In this document: positions 35,493-43,060 of the stretch, piece by piece | Numbering within the stretch: the first letter of the stretch is position 1 | Layout of the letters: each line of letters opens with the position of its first letter | From: Gammaproteobacteria bacterium | GTDB lineage: Bacteria > Pseudomonadota > Gammaproteobacteria > Steroidobacterales > Steroidobacteraceae | Direction: 5' to 3' | Assembly (NCBI GenBank): GCA_003132425.1 | Contig: PKXS01000134.1 | Location: 32,482-75,541 of the forward strand | Length of the DNA: 43,060 nucleotides | Program-made: the position numbers and the translations under genes | The notes under the pieces: model-generated | Told to the model about the DNA's origin: nothing | Databases searched by the model: none | Seen by the model: only the letters and a program-made list of their open reading frames with translations

Positions 35493-37486
35493 GCCGTATT
35501 GCCCCGAAGCCTACGGCCCCCCCTGCCCCAGGCGTGACCGCGCGCGCGGATATCGTCTCCCATACGCTGACCAAGACGGCCGTCTCTTCGTTGCTGGACC
35601 GTGCGGTCGCCGCCGCGCGCGACGCGCTGATCGAGCGTCAAAGCGCCGAGGGGTATTGGTTATTCGAGCTCGAGGCGGACAGTACGATTTCCGCGGAGTA
35701 CATCATGATGATGCACTTCTTGGATGAAATCGACGCGCCGCTCGAGAAGAAGATTTGCCACTATCTGCGCGCCCACCAGTCGGAACACGGCGGCTGGAGC
35801 TTGTATCACGGCGGCGATTTCAATATGAGCTGTACGATCAAGGCCTATTACGCATTGAAGCTCGCGGGCGATGACCCGCAAGCGCCGCACATGGCGCGTG
35901 CGCGCGCCGCCATACTGCAGCGCGGCGGCGCCGCGAGGGCCAATGTGTTCACGCGCATCGCGCTCGCGCTGTTCGGTCAGCTCCCCTGGCGCGGCGTACC
36001 GTACATCCCCGTCGAGATCATGCTGCTGCCTCGGTGGTTTCCCTTCCATCTCGACAAAGTGTCCTATTGGTCGCGCACGGTGATGGTGCCGCTGTTTATT
36101 TTGTGCACGCGCAAGCCGGTCGCTAAGAATCCTCGAAACATACACATTCGAGAATTGTTCACGACTGCCCCGGATGAGGAGCGGCACTATTTCCGCGATG
36201 CCCTCCAAAAGGGCGGCCTGCTGGCGCGGTTGTTTCTGTTGGCCGATCGCCTCGGCCGCTTGATAGATCCGCTGATCCCCGCGAGCATGCGCGAGCGCGC
36301 CACCCGCCGGGCAGAGGCCTGGATGCTCGAGCGGCTGAACGGCGAGGACGGACTGGGTGCGATTTTCCCCGCCATGGTCAATGCCCTGGAGGCGATGACG
36401 ATTCTTGGCTATGCCGAGGACGACCCCCGGCGCCTCGCCGCCAAGCGGGCATTGCAGAAGCTGCTGGTGGTCGGCGCCTCGAGCGCCTATTGCCAGCCCT
36501 GTGTCTCACCGGTATGGGATACCGCGCTGGCGATTCTCGCCTTGCAGGAAGCTGGAGGCGAGATGTCGCCCGCCGCCTCGACTCGGGCGCTGGATTGGCT
36601 GCAAACCGTGCAGATTCTCGAGGAACCCGGCGACTGGCGAGTCGATCGTCCCGCATTGGCAGGCGGGGGCTGGGCGTTCCAGTTCGCGAACAGCCACTAC
36701 CCGGATCTCGATGACACCGCCGTGGTCGCGTGGGCCATGCACCAGGCGGGCAATGCCGGCGATTACGCGCAGAGCTTGCGCCGGGCATTGGATTGGTTGG
36801 TCGGAATGCAAAGCAGCGACGGCGGGTTCGCCGCATTCGACGCCGACAACACTTATTTTTCTCTCAACAAGATTCCATTCGCCGATCATGGCGCGCTATT
36901 GGATCCTCCGACCAGCGACGTGACGGCGCGCGTCGTGACCGTGCTGGCTCGAGTCGGCCGCCCGCAGGACAAGTCCGCGCTGAGGCGGGCGATCGCGTAT
37001 TTGCGCCGTGAACAGGAATCCGATGGCTCATGGTTCGGCCGATGGGGCACCAACTACCTCTACGGCACCTGGTCGGCGCTGACCGCGCTGGCTCAGGCGG
37101 GCGTGAACAAGGAGGACGGCGCCGTACAAAAGGCCGTCGAGTGGCTGTCAAGCCGGCAGAACGCCGATGGCGGTTGGGGCGAAGGCAACGGCAGTTATGC
37201 TCGAGGCGCGCTGCGGAGCGAAAAATTCGCGAGCACTCCGTATCAGACAGCGTGGGCAGTCCTGGCGTTGCTCGCGGCGGGAGAGGCGGCCTCGGCCGTG
37301 GTGCGACGCGGCGTCGATCATCTTCTTCATACGCAACAGGCGGACGGATTGTGGAGCGATCCGAACTTCACTGCGCCGGGATTTCCTCGAGTGTTTTACT
37401 TGAAGTATCACGGCTACAGCGGCTATTTCCCGATGTGGGCCCTGGCGGCCTTCCGCACGCTGACTCGCCACGGAACCATTCATTGA
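35489..37486 (+). CDS. shc: Squalene-hopene cyclase
   Basis: A 665-residue monotopic membrane enzyme that cyclises squalene to hopene (diploptene) and hopanol. The catalytic acid motif DLDDTAV (DXDD) is present, followed by the conserved GGFAAFDADN. Several QW repeats are visible (for example QSEHGGWSL, QSSDGGFAAF, QESDGSWFGRWG, QNADGGWGEG, QQADGLWSD), which stabilise the double alpha-barrel. The C-terminal YLKYHGYSGYFPMWAL is typical of bacterial SHCs. It overlaps the squalene synthase stop and the hpnG start, consistent with one operon. It is also called hpnF. Confidence 0.96.
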   Translation: MSRIAPKPTAPPAPGVTARADIVSHTLTKTAVSSLLDRAVAAARDALIERQSAEGYWLFELEADSTISAEYIMMMHFLDEIDAPLEKKICHYLRAHQSEHGGWSLYHGGDFNMSCTIKAYYALKLAGDDPQAPHMARARAAILQRGGAARANVFTRIALALFGQLPWRGVPYIPVEIMLLPRWFPFHLDKVSYWSRTVMVPLFILCTRKPVAKNPRNIHIRELFTTAPDEERHYFRDALQKGGLLARLFLLADRLGRLIDPLIPASMRERATRRAEAWMLERLNGEDGLGAIFPAMVNALEAMTILGYAEDDPRRLAAKRALQKLLVVGASSAYCQPCVSPVWDTALAILALQEAGGEMSPAASTRALDWLQTVQILEEPGDWRVDRPALAGGGWAFQFANSHYPDLDDTAVVAWAMHQAGNAGDYAQSLRRALDWLVGMQSSDGGFAAFDADNTYFSLNKIPFADHGALLDPPTSDVTARVVTVLARVGRPQDKSALRRAIAYLRREQESDGSWFGRWGTNYLYGTWSALTALAQAGVNKEDGAVQKAVEWLSSRQNADGGWGEGNGSYARGALRSEKFASTPYQTAWAVLALLAAGEAASAVVRRGVDHLLHTQQADGLWSDPNFTAPGFPRVFYLKYHGYSGYFPMWALAAFRTLTRHGTIH

Positions 37487-38217
37487 ATGCGACCGGCGTC
37501 GTCGCGGCGCTCACGGCGGAGGCGCGCACCCTGGACTCTGCGATACGACGCCGCGACCGGCTGACGAGGATCGAGGACGGGACTCTCGTGGCGGTGAGCG
37601 GCATCGGATGCGCGGCGGCCGCGCTGGCGGCGCGCGCACTGGTCGATGCCGGCGCCGCTTCACTGGTGAGCTGGGGCATGGCGGGCGCCCTCGATCCAAG
37701 CTTGCGTGCGGGGGCCATCTGCTTGCCCGATGAGGTTATTTCCGGGGACGGCGAGAGTTTCGTCACCGCGCATCATTGGCGAGAATGCTTAAGCGCGGCG
37801 GTCGGCGCGCAGCGGCCGGTGGTCGGCGGCAGGCTGCTCACCAGCACGCATGCCATCGACACGGTCGCCGGCAAGGCATGCGCTTTTCGGGATACCGGTG
37901 CAGCTGCCGTCGACATGGAGAGCCTGGCAGTTGCGCAGATTGCAGCTACCCACGCTTTGCCGTTCATTGCCGTGCGAGTGATCGTCGACAGCGCCGCCGA
38001 TGTGTTGCCTGAGTCGGTCGTGGCGGCGAGCCGCGCCGGTCAGGTGCAGTTCGGGCGCCTCATCGCGGGGCTGGTCCGGTCGCCGGTCGACATTGCGGCG
38101 CTCATCCGGCTCGCGCAGCGGCATCGATCCGCGACCCGCTCCCTGGCGGCCGTCGCCCGCAGCGGCGCGCTTTCGTCGGGCGCCCTCGCTGAAGCCCACG
38201 GCTCGCGAATCGCATGA
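37483..38217 (+). CDS. hpnG: Hopanoid-associated phosphorylase HpnG
   Basis: A 244-residue protein of the nucleoside phosphorylase family. HpnG acts on adenosylhopane, releasing adenine to give ribosylhopane or its phosphate. Visible are the opening VVAALTAEARTL, the SGIGCAAAALAARAL segment, SWGMAGALDPSLRAGAI and the MES ribose-binding motif DMESLAVAQIA. The start is TTG 37483, overlapping the shc stop codon, the only start that keeps the family's N-terminal strand; the longer frame is shadow under shc. Its stop overlaps the hpnA start (ATGA). The length is slightly above the usual 210-240. Confidence 0.85.
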   Translation: MNATGVVAALTAEARTLDSAIRRRDRLTRIEDGTLVAVSGIGCAAAALAARALVDAGAASLVSWGMAGALDPSLRAGAICLPDEVISGDGESFVTAHHWRECLSAAVGAQRPVVGGRLLTSTHAIDTVAGKACAFRDTGAAAVDMESLAVAQIAATHALPFIAVRVIVDSAADVLPESVVAASRAGQVQFGRLIAGLVRSPVDIAALIRLAQRHRSATRSLAAVARSGALSSGALAEAHGSRIA

Positions 38218-39200
38218 GAGCGCTGGTCACGGGGGCGACCGGGTTCGTCGGCGCAGCGGTTGCAAGGGCGCTGCTGAGCGCCGGTTGGCAGGTTCGAGTG
38301 CTGGTTCGCAGCACCTCGGATCGAAGCAATCTGCAGCGCTTGCCGGTGCAGATCGCAGTTGGCGATCTTCAGGTGGCCGCCTCGCTCGAACCGGCGTTGG
38401 CCGAGTGCGGCGCGCTATTCCACGTGGCGGCAGACTATCGGTTGGGGGCGCCGGACCCCGCGCAGCTGTATCGGACCAACGTGGAGGGAACCCGCAATCT
38501 CTTGACTGCCGCGCGCCATGCAGGAGTCGGGAAAATCGTTTACACGAGCAGCGTCGCCACGATCGGCATACCGCCGGATGGCTCGCCGGGCGAGGAGAAT
38601 ACCCCGGCCGCATTGTCCAGCATGATCGGCCATTACAAACGCTCGAAGTACCTGGCGGAGCAGATGGTGCTCGAATTCACGCAGCAGGGACTGCCGGTAG
38701 TCATCGTGAATCCGTCGACGCCGGTCGGTCCCGGCGACGTGAAACCCACTCCGACCGGCCGGTTGGTGCTCGACGCCGCATCCGGCCGTATGCCGGCCTA
38801 TGTCGATACGGGGCTCAACATCGTGCATGTCGATGATGTCGCCGCGGGGCATTTGCTGGCGTATCGGCACGGTCGAGTGGGCGAGCGCTATATTCTGGGC
38901 GGAGAGGACATGAGCTTGCGGCAGATTCTCGCGCTCATCGCGCGCATCGTCGGACGTACGCCGCCGCGCGTGCGCCTGCCGTATGCTGCGGTGCTGCCCA
39001 TTGCCTACCTGGCGGAGGTCTATGCCAAGGTCTCGGGCCACAGCGGACGAGTGACTCTGGAAGGCGTGCGCATGTCGCGCAAGCGCATGTTCTTCTCGAG
39101 CGCCAAAGCGGCACGCGAGCTGGGTTACCGCTGGCGGCCGCCGACCGAGGCGTTCGACGATGCCGTCAAGTGGTTTCGCGAGCGAGGTTTGCTCGCCTGA
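38214..39200 (+). CDS. hpnA: Hopanoid-associated sugar epimerase HpnA
   Basis: A 328-residue extended short-chain dehydrogenase/reductase. It has the NAD-binding GATGFVGAAVARALL, the HVAADYRLGAPDPAQLYRTN segment characteristic of HpnA (often HVAADYRLW), the catalytic YKRSKYLAE with Tyr and Lys, and VNPSTPVGPGDVKPTPTGR. HpnA is found in hopanoid clusters and is proposed to modify the sugar-derived side chain of bacteriohopanepolyols; its exact reaction is not proven. It overlaps hpnG by four bases. After its stop the operon is interrupted by the idi relic. Confidence 0.92.
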   Translation: MRALVTGATGFVGAAVARALLSAGWQVRVLVRSTSDRSNLQRLPVQIAVGDLQVAASLEPALAECGALFHVAADYRLGAPDPAQLYRTNVEGTRNLLTAARHAGVGKIVYTSSVATIGIPPDGSPGEENTPAALSSMIGHYKRSKYLAEQMVLEFTQQGLPVVIVNPSTPVGPGDVKPTPTGRLVLDAASGRMPAYVDTGLNIVHVDDVAAGHLLAYRHGRVGERYILGGEDMSLRQILALIARIVGRTPPRVRLPYAAVLPIAYLAEVYAKVSGHSGRVTLEGVRMSRKRMFFSSAKAARELGYRWRPPTEAFDDAVKWFRERGLLA

Positions 39201-39261
39201 GGCTGCGCGCCTGTGCTGGCGCGGTTATTTAAGATGCAGCTATCATCGCATTCACGATAAC

Positions 39262-39776
39262 CAGCCGAGCGCAGCAAGAGATATTGCGGCGAACTCCGAT
39301 ACGCTGATCCTGGTCGATGAGGCGGACCGGAACGTCGGCTACCTGAGCAAGATGCAATGCCACCAGGGCCGGGGCGTCCTGCACCGGGCTTTTTCGCTGC
39401 TGATTTTCAATGGCAGCGGCTCTGGCCGCTGTACTGGTCAAACAGCTGCTGCAGCCATCCACGGCGCGCGGAGAGTATGGAGGCCGCAATTAAGCGTCGC
39501 CTTTATGAAGAACTAGCGATAAGCTGTCCGCTTAAGGTCCTATTCAAGTTCCACTATCAGGCGCAATTCGACGCGACGGGCGCGGAGAACGAGCTTTGTG
39601 GAGATTCTCGCCTGGCGCTGGATCAGCCCCGCGGGGTTGCAGCGGGAATTGTCGGCGCGAGGAACTTTACTCCGCGGTTCGAGATCGAATGGACTCGTAT
39701 AGGGCGGGATCACCGCGCAGCAGTGCTTGCGCTGCAATCGGATTTGGGCCTGGGTAGTCCGGCGCCCGTGAGGTAA
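39262..39776 (+). pseudogene. idi: Decayed isopentenyl-diphosphate delta-isomerase (type I, Nudix)
   Basis: The 580-base gap between hpnA and hpnH holds an isomerase broken over several frames. Frame 1 (to about 39414) reads LILVDEADRNVGYLSKMQCH then GVLHRAFSLLIFNGSG. Frame 2 (about 39412-39600) reads LWPLYWSNSCCSHPRR, EAAIKRRLYEEL and FKFHYQAQFDATGAENELC, including the catalytic Cys region and the ENELC glutamate. A third frame (about 39600-39650) gives AWRWISPAGLQRELSARG, after which frame 2 resumes with NFTPRFEIEWTRI. Relative to type I enzymes, about ten residues are lost after FNGSG and about fifteen after ENELC. No single open frame can make the enzyme. Dxs, encoded nearby, indicates the MEP pathway, in which IspH makes both IPP and DMAPP, so loss of the isomerase is tolerable. 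Confidence 0.85.
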
Positions 39777-39779
39777 GAC

Positions 39780-40940
39780 GTGGGTATACCGCTTATTCAA
39801 ATGTACAAGGTTGCGCGATATCTCGCGGGGCGAAAGCTTCGCGGCGACAAGCGCTACCCTCTGGTGCTCATGCTGGAACCGCTGTTCCAATGCAATCTGG
39901 CCTGCGCCGGGTGCGGTAAGATCGACTATCCGAAGGAGATTCTGCAGAAAAGAGTGAGCGTGGAGGATGCATTGCGGGCGGTCGACGAATGCGGCGCGCC
40001 CATCGTGTCGATTCCGGGCGGTGAGCCGCTCATTCACAAGGAAATGCCGCAGATCGTCGCCGGCATCGTCGCGCGCAAGAAATTCGTTTATCTGTGCACC
40101 AACGCGCTGCTGCTGTCGAAGCATATCGACGAGTACAAGCCCTCTCCTTATCTGACTTTCTCGATTCACTTGGACGGCAATCAACGTCGTCACGACGAAT
40201 CCGTGTGTCAAGAGGGAGTCTTCGACAAGGCGGTTGCGGCAATTCAGCTGGCGCGGGACAAGGGTTTTCGCGTCACCATCAATTGCACGCTGTTCAGCGG
40301 CGAGGATCCGGACGACGTGGCTGAATTTTTCGACACGGCGATGCAGCTCGGCATCGAGGGAATCACGGTGTCGCCGGGATACAGCTACCATCACGCGCCG
40401 AAGCAGGATGTGTTCTTAGGACGCAGCGCAAGCAAGCAATTGTTCCGCGACATCTTCAGCCGCCGCCGCAACCGCGCCTCCGGCACCCCGTGGTCGTTCA
40501 ATCATTCCGGACTGTTCCTGGATTTTCTCGCCGGTAATCAGACCTATCAGTGCACGCCGTGGAGTAATCCGACCTACAACATTTTCGGTTGGCAGAAGCC
40601 CTGTTACTTGCTCTCGGACGAAGGCTACGCATCCAGCTACCGCGCGCTCATCGATGAGACGGATTGGGATCAGTACGGCGTCGGGCGCAATCCCCGCTGC
40701 GATAACTGCATGGCGCACTGCGGGTTCGAGGGAACTGCGGTAAATGATGCATTCAGCCACCCTCTCAAGGCCATGAAAGCCGCGCTGCTGGGACCGCGGG
40801 TCGCGGGACCGATGGCGCCCGAGTTGCCCTTCGACTACGCAGACGCTGCGCGGTACGCCACGGTCGCCGCCGTAGCCGTAGCCGACGTGGGGCGAGTTAG
40901 GCGGGGCTCCGACGGGCAGCGCGCTGCGGAGCAGCGCTGA
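39780..40940 (+). CDS. hpnH: Adenosyl-hopene transferase HpnH (radical SAM)
   Basis: A 386-residue radical SAM enzyme that joins the 5'-deoxyadenosyl radical to diploptene, giving adenosylhopane, the first step of the C35 side chain. The 4Fe-4S cluster motif is CNLACAGC, followed by SIPGGEPLIH and FSIHLDG. A downstream cysteine set CDNCMAHCGFEG is typical of HpnH. The start is GTG 39780, with GAGG at a suitable distance upstream; MGIPLIQMYKVARYL is the usual N-terminus. The last 35 residues (Ala/Val-rich, then Arg-rich) vary in the family. It lies directly behind the idi relic and 14 bases before ispA. Confidence 0.95.
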   Translation: MGIPLIQMYKVARYLAGRKLRGDKRYPLVLMLEPLFQCNLACAGCGKIDYPKEILQKRVSVEDALRAVDECGAPIVSIPGGEPLIHKEMPQIVAGIVARKKFVYLCTNALLLSKHIDEYKPSPYLTFSIHLDGNQRRHDESVCQEGVFDKAVAAIQLARDKGFRVTINCTLFSGEDPDDVAEFFDTAMQLGIEGITVSPGYSYHHAPKQDVFLGRSASKQLFRDIFSRRRNRASGTPWSFNHSGLFLDFLAGNQTYQCTPWSNPTYNIFGWQKPCYLLSDEGYASSYRALIDETDWDQYGVGRNPRCDNCMAHCGFEGTAVNDAFSHPLKAMKAALLGPRVAGPMAPELPFDYADAARYATVAAVAVADVGRVRRGSDGQRAAEQR

Positions 40941-40954
40941 TCACCGGCGTCCCG

Positions 40955-41869
40955 GTGCAGGCCCGGCCTGTAACTCCCGACCCTTTCGGCGCGCAGCTCG
41001 AATCCTGGCGCGCGCGCATGGAACTCGCTCTGGCGGCGCGGCTTCCGCAGGCCCATCTGGCGCCGACGCGGTTGCACGAGGCAATGCGCTATAGCGTGCT
41101 GGGCGGCGGCAAACGAGTGCGGCCGGCATTGCTGTTCGCCACCGCGCGCACCTTGGGATTGACGGAGGACGAGGTCGAAGCGGCGGCCTGCGCAATCGAG
41201 CTGGTGCATGTCTACTCTCTCGTGCACGACGATCTGCCCTCAATGGATGACGATGATCTGCGGCGCGGCCGGCCCACCTGCCACAAGGCCTATGACGAGG
41301 CCACCGCATTGCTGGTGGGGGATGCCTTGCAGCCGCTGGCTTTTCAATTGCTCGCCCGCGATCCGGCGCTCCGCGCCGCCTCTGCGACTCGCTTGCGCCT
41401 GATCAACTTGCTGTCCGAGGCGATCGGCACGTTCGGAATGACCGGCGGACAGGCGATCGATATCGTCAGTCAGGGCATGCAGCTCGATATCGCGCAGGTC
41501 GAGGACATGCACGCCCGTAAGACCGGCGCGGTCATTCGCGCTAGCGTGCTGATGGCCGCTGAATGCGTGCCTGGGCTGGAAGCGCGGCGCTACGCGGGGC
41601 TCGAACGGTTCGCGACCGCGATCGGCCTGGCATTTCAGATTCAGGATGACCTGCTCGACGTGATCGGAGATCCTTCGGCCTTGGGCAAGGCGACCGGAGC
41701 GGATCGCGAGCGCGCAAAATCCACGCATCCGACCGTCATCGGCATTGCGGCCTCGCAGGAGCGAGTCCGCCTACTGCACGGTCAAGCATTGGAGGCATTG
41801 GTGCCGTTCGGCAATCACGCGGCGCCGCTTCGCTCCTTGGCTGACTGGTTGTTGTCGCGGCACTACTGA
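40955..41869 (+). CDS. ispA: Farnesyl diphosphate synthase (IspA-type polyprenyl synthetase)
   Basis: A 304-residue all-trans prenyl transferase that extends DMAPP with two IPP units to FPP. The first aspartate-rich motif is DDLPSMDDDDLRRG and the second is DDLLDVIGD, with GGGKRVRP and the GQAIDIV...Q segment between. The two residues inserted in the first motif (DDLPSMDD) mark bacterial type II FPP synthases such as E. coli IspA. GTG 40955 is used as start; it has no strong ribosome-binding site. As the last hopanoid operon gene it supplies FPP for squalene synthase. Geranylgeranyl production cannot be excluded. Confidence 0.93.
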   Translation: MQARPVTPDPFGAQLESWRARMELALAARLPQAHLAPTRLHEAMRYSVLGGGKRVRPALLFATARTLGLTEDEVEAAACAIELVHVYSLVHDDLPSMDDDDLRRGRPTCHKAYDEATALLVGDALQPLAFQLLARDPALRAASATRLRLINLLSEAIGTFGMTGGQAIDIVSQGMQLDIAQVEDMHARKTGAVIRASVLMAAECVPGLEARRYAGLERFATAIGLAFQIQDDLLDVIGDPSALGKATGADRERAKSTHPTVIGIAASQERVRLLHGQALEALVPFGNHAAPLRSLADWLLSRHY

Positions 41870-41873
41870 TGGA

Positions 41874-41888
41874 TGCTGCGAAGCAGCA
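41874..41888 (+). terminator. Small hairpin after ispA, weak terminator candidate
   Basis: TGCTGC-gaa-GCAGCA forms a 6-bp stem with a 3-base loop four bases after the ispA stop. Only ATTCCCTT follows, so intrinsic termination would be poor. Confidence 0.3.
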
Positions 41889-41894
41889 ATTCCC

Positions 41895-41923
41895 TTGACA
41901 CCCGTGCGGCTGGTTCCTACAAT
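41895..41923 (+). promoter_or_regulatory. Strong sigma70-type promoter of the rpsL operon
   Basis: TTGACA (41895-41900) and TACAAT (41918-41923) are separated by exactly 17 bp: a consensus -35 and a near-consensus -10. It lies 104 bases upstream of rpsL and points towards it. Such strength fits a ribosomal protein (str) operon. Confidence 0.85.
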
Positions 41924-42027
41924 CGCCGGCCTTTGTCTTCCGGGCACAGGCGCCGGGCGCGAGTGCCCGTTAACTTAGGAAATGCTTCACTTCGGGCCAC
42001 TCTTCGGCGTGGCTCTCAAAGGTATTT

Positions 42028-42908
<881 letters not shown>

Positions 42909-42996
42909 CGGCGCGGCTGGTAATTCGCCGGTCAGGTCTTGTATAGCGATTGCCCAGGACGGCTAATTGGCCACCAACGGGCGGCATTGATTTGAC

Positions 42997-43013
42997 GCTC
43001 GCGCGGCGCGAGC
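42997..43013 (+). other. GC-rich hairpin downstream of rpsG
   Basis: GCTCGCGCGGCGCGAGC is a perfect palindrome around one base (arms GCTCGCGC/GCGCGAGC). No T-run follows. It may be an RNA structure in the rpsG-fusA spacer. Confidence 0.4.
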
Positions 43014-43022
43014 GCTACAGGT

Positions 43023-43041
43023 CGGGGTCGCTTCGACCCCG
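43023..43041 (+). other. Second hairpin downstream of rpsG
   Basis: CGGGGTCG-ctt-CGACCCCG forms an 8-bp perfect stem with a 3-base loop, ten bases after the first hairpin. It is followed by TTAACAG, not a T-run. Attenuation, mRNA processing or S7 binding are possible roles. Confidence 0.4.
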
Positions 43042-43060
43042 TTAACAGTTGCGCGAAGCG

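Noticed and set aside
37030-37482. Upstream extension of the HpnG frame
   Set aside because: It overlaps the C-terminal QW region of squalene-hopene cyclase in another frame, and HpnG homology starts at the TTG 37483.

Overview
The window is a high-GC bacterial chromosome segment, densely packed and mostly on short divergent operons. Gene order and protein similarity recalled from memory (trxA-rho, QmcA/NfeD pair, rpsL-rpsG, HutF/HutG-type histidine degradation, type-A PutA, hopanoid genes) point to a soil or freshwater gammaproteobacterium, perhaps near the Xanthomonadales/Nevskiales/Steroidobacterales. The genus cannot be fixed from sequence alone.

Layout. 1-3149: end of thioredoxin, transcription terminator Rho with a disordered N-terminal extension, then an NfeD/SPFH membrane pair. 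3154-9255: threonine aldolase, an MFS drug exporter, an EamA exporter divergent from an Lrp-type regulator, and a HAD phosphatase coupled to an AcvB/VirJ-type periplasmic hydrolase. 9615-11301: a 2-oxoglutarate/Fe(II)-type oxygenase divergent from a HutD-like cupin. 11298-17126: an AsnC-type regulator divergent from ornithine cyclodeaminase, arginase and PutA, which together convert arginine to glutamate through proline. 17403-18851: relics of an amino-sugar (nag) locus, with an intact SIS deaminase between a truncated regulator and a truncated nagA. 18626-19874: a lipoprotein and a duplicated HdeA-like periplasmic protein. 19953-27544: a histidine utilisation cluster, hutF-hutC and hutU-hutH-hutG on the minus strand and hutI divergent, with two related HutC-type operator candidates.

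27531-32295: a remnant of a DUF11-type surface protein, a two-component system (7TM sensor kinase plus NarL/LuxR regulator) and a divergent aidB. An 18-bp dyad occurs twice with one mismatch, flanking the two-component genes. 32289-41869: dxs divergent from a hopanoid operon: squalene synthase, squalene-hopene cyclase, hpnG, hpnA, a decayed isopentenyl-diphosphate isomerase, hpnH and a farnesyl diphosphate synthase. Dxs feeds the MEP pathway, IspA makes FPP, a single squalene synthase makes squalene, Shc cyclises it, and HpnH/HpnG/HpnA build the side chain. 41895-43060: a strong sigma70-type promoter, rpsL, rpsG and two hairpins before what is presumably fusA.

No CRISPR array, tRNA, rRNA or transposase was recognised. 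The most interesting signals are the repeated dyad around the two-component system, the hidden idi pseudogene inside the hopanoid operon, the nag-locus relic fused to a lipoprotein tail, and the compact arginine-to-glutamate operon. I did not find a clearly new multi-gene defence or biosynthetic system.
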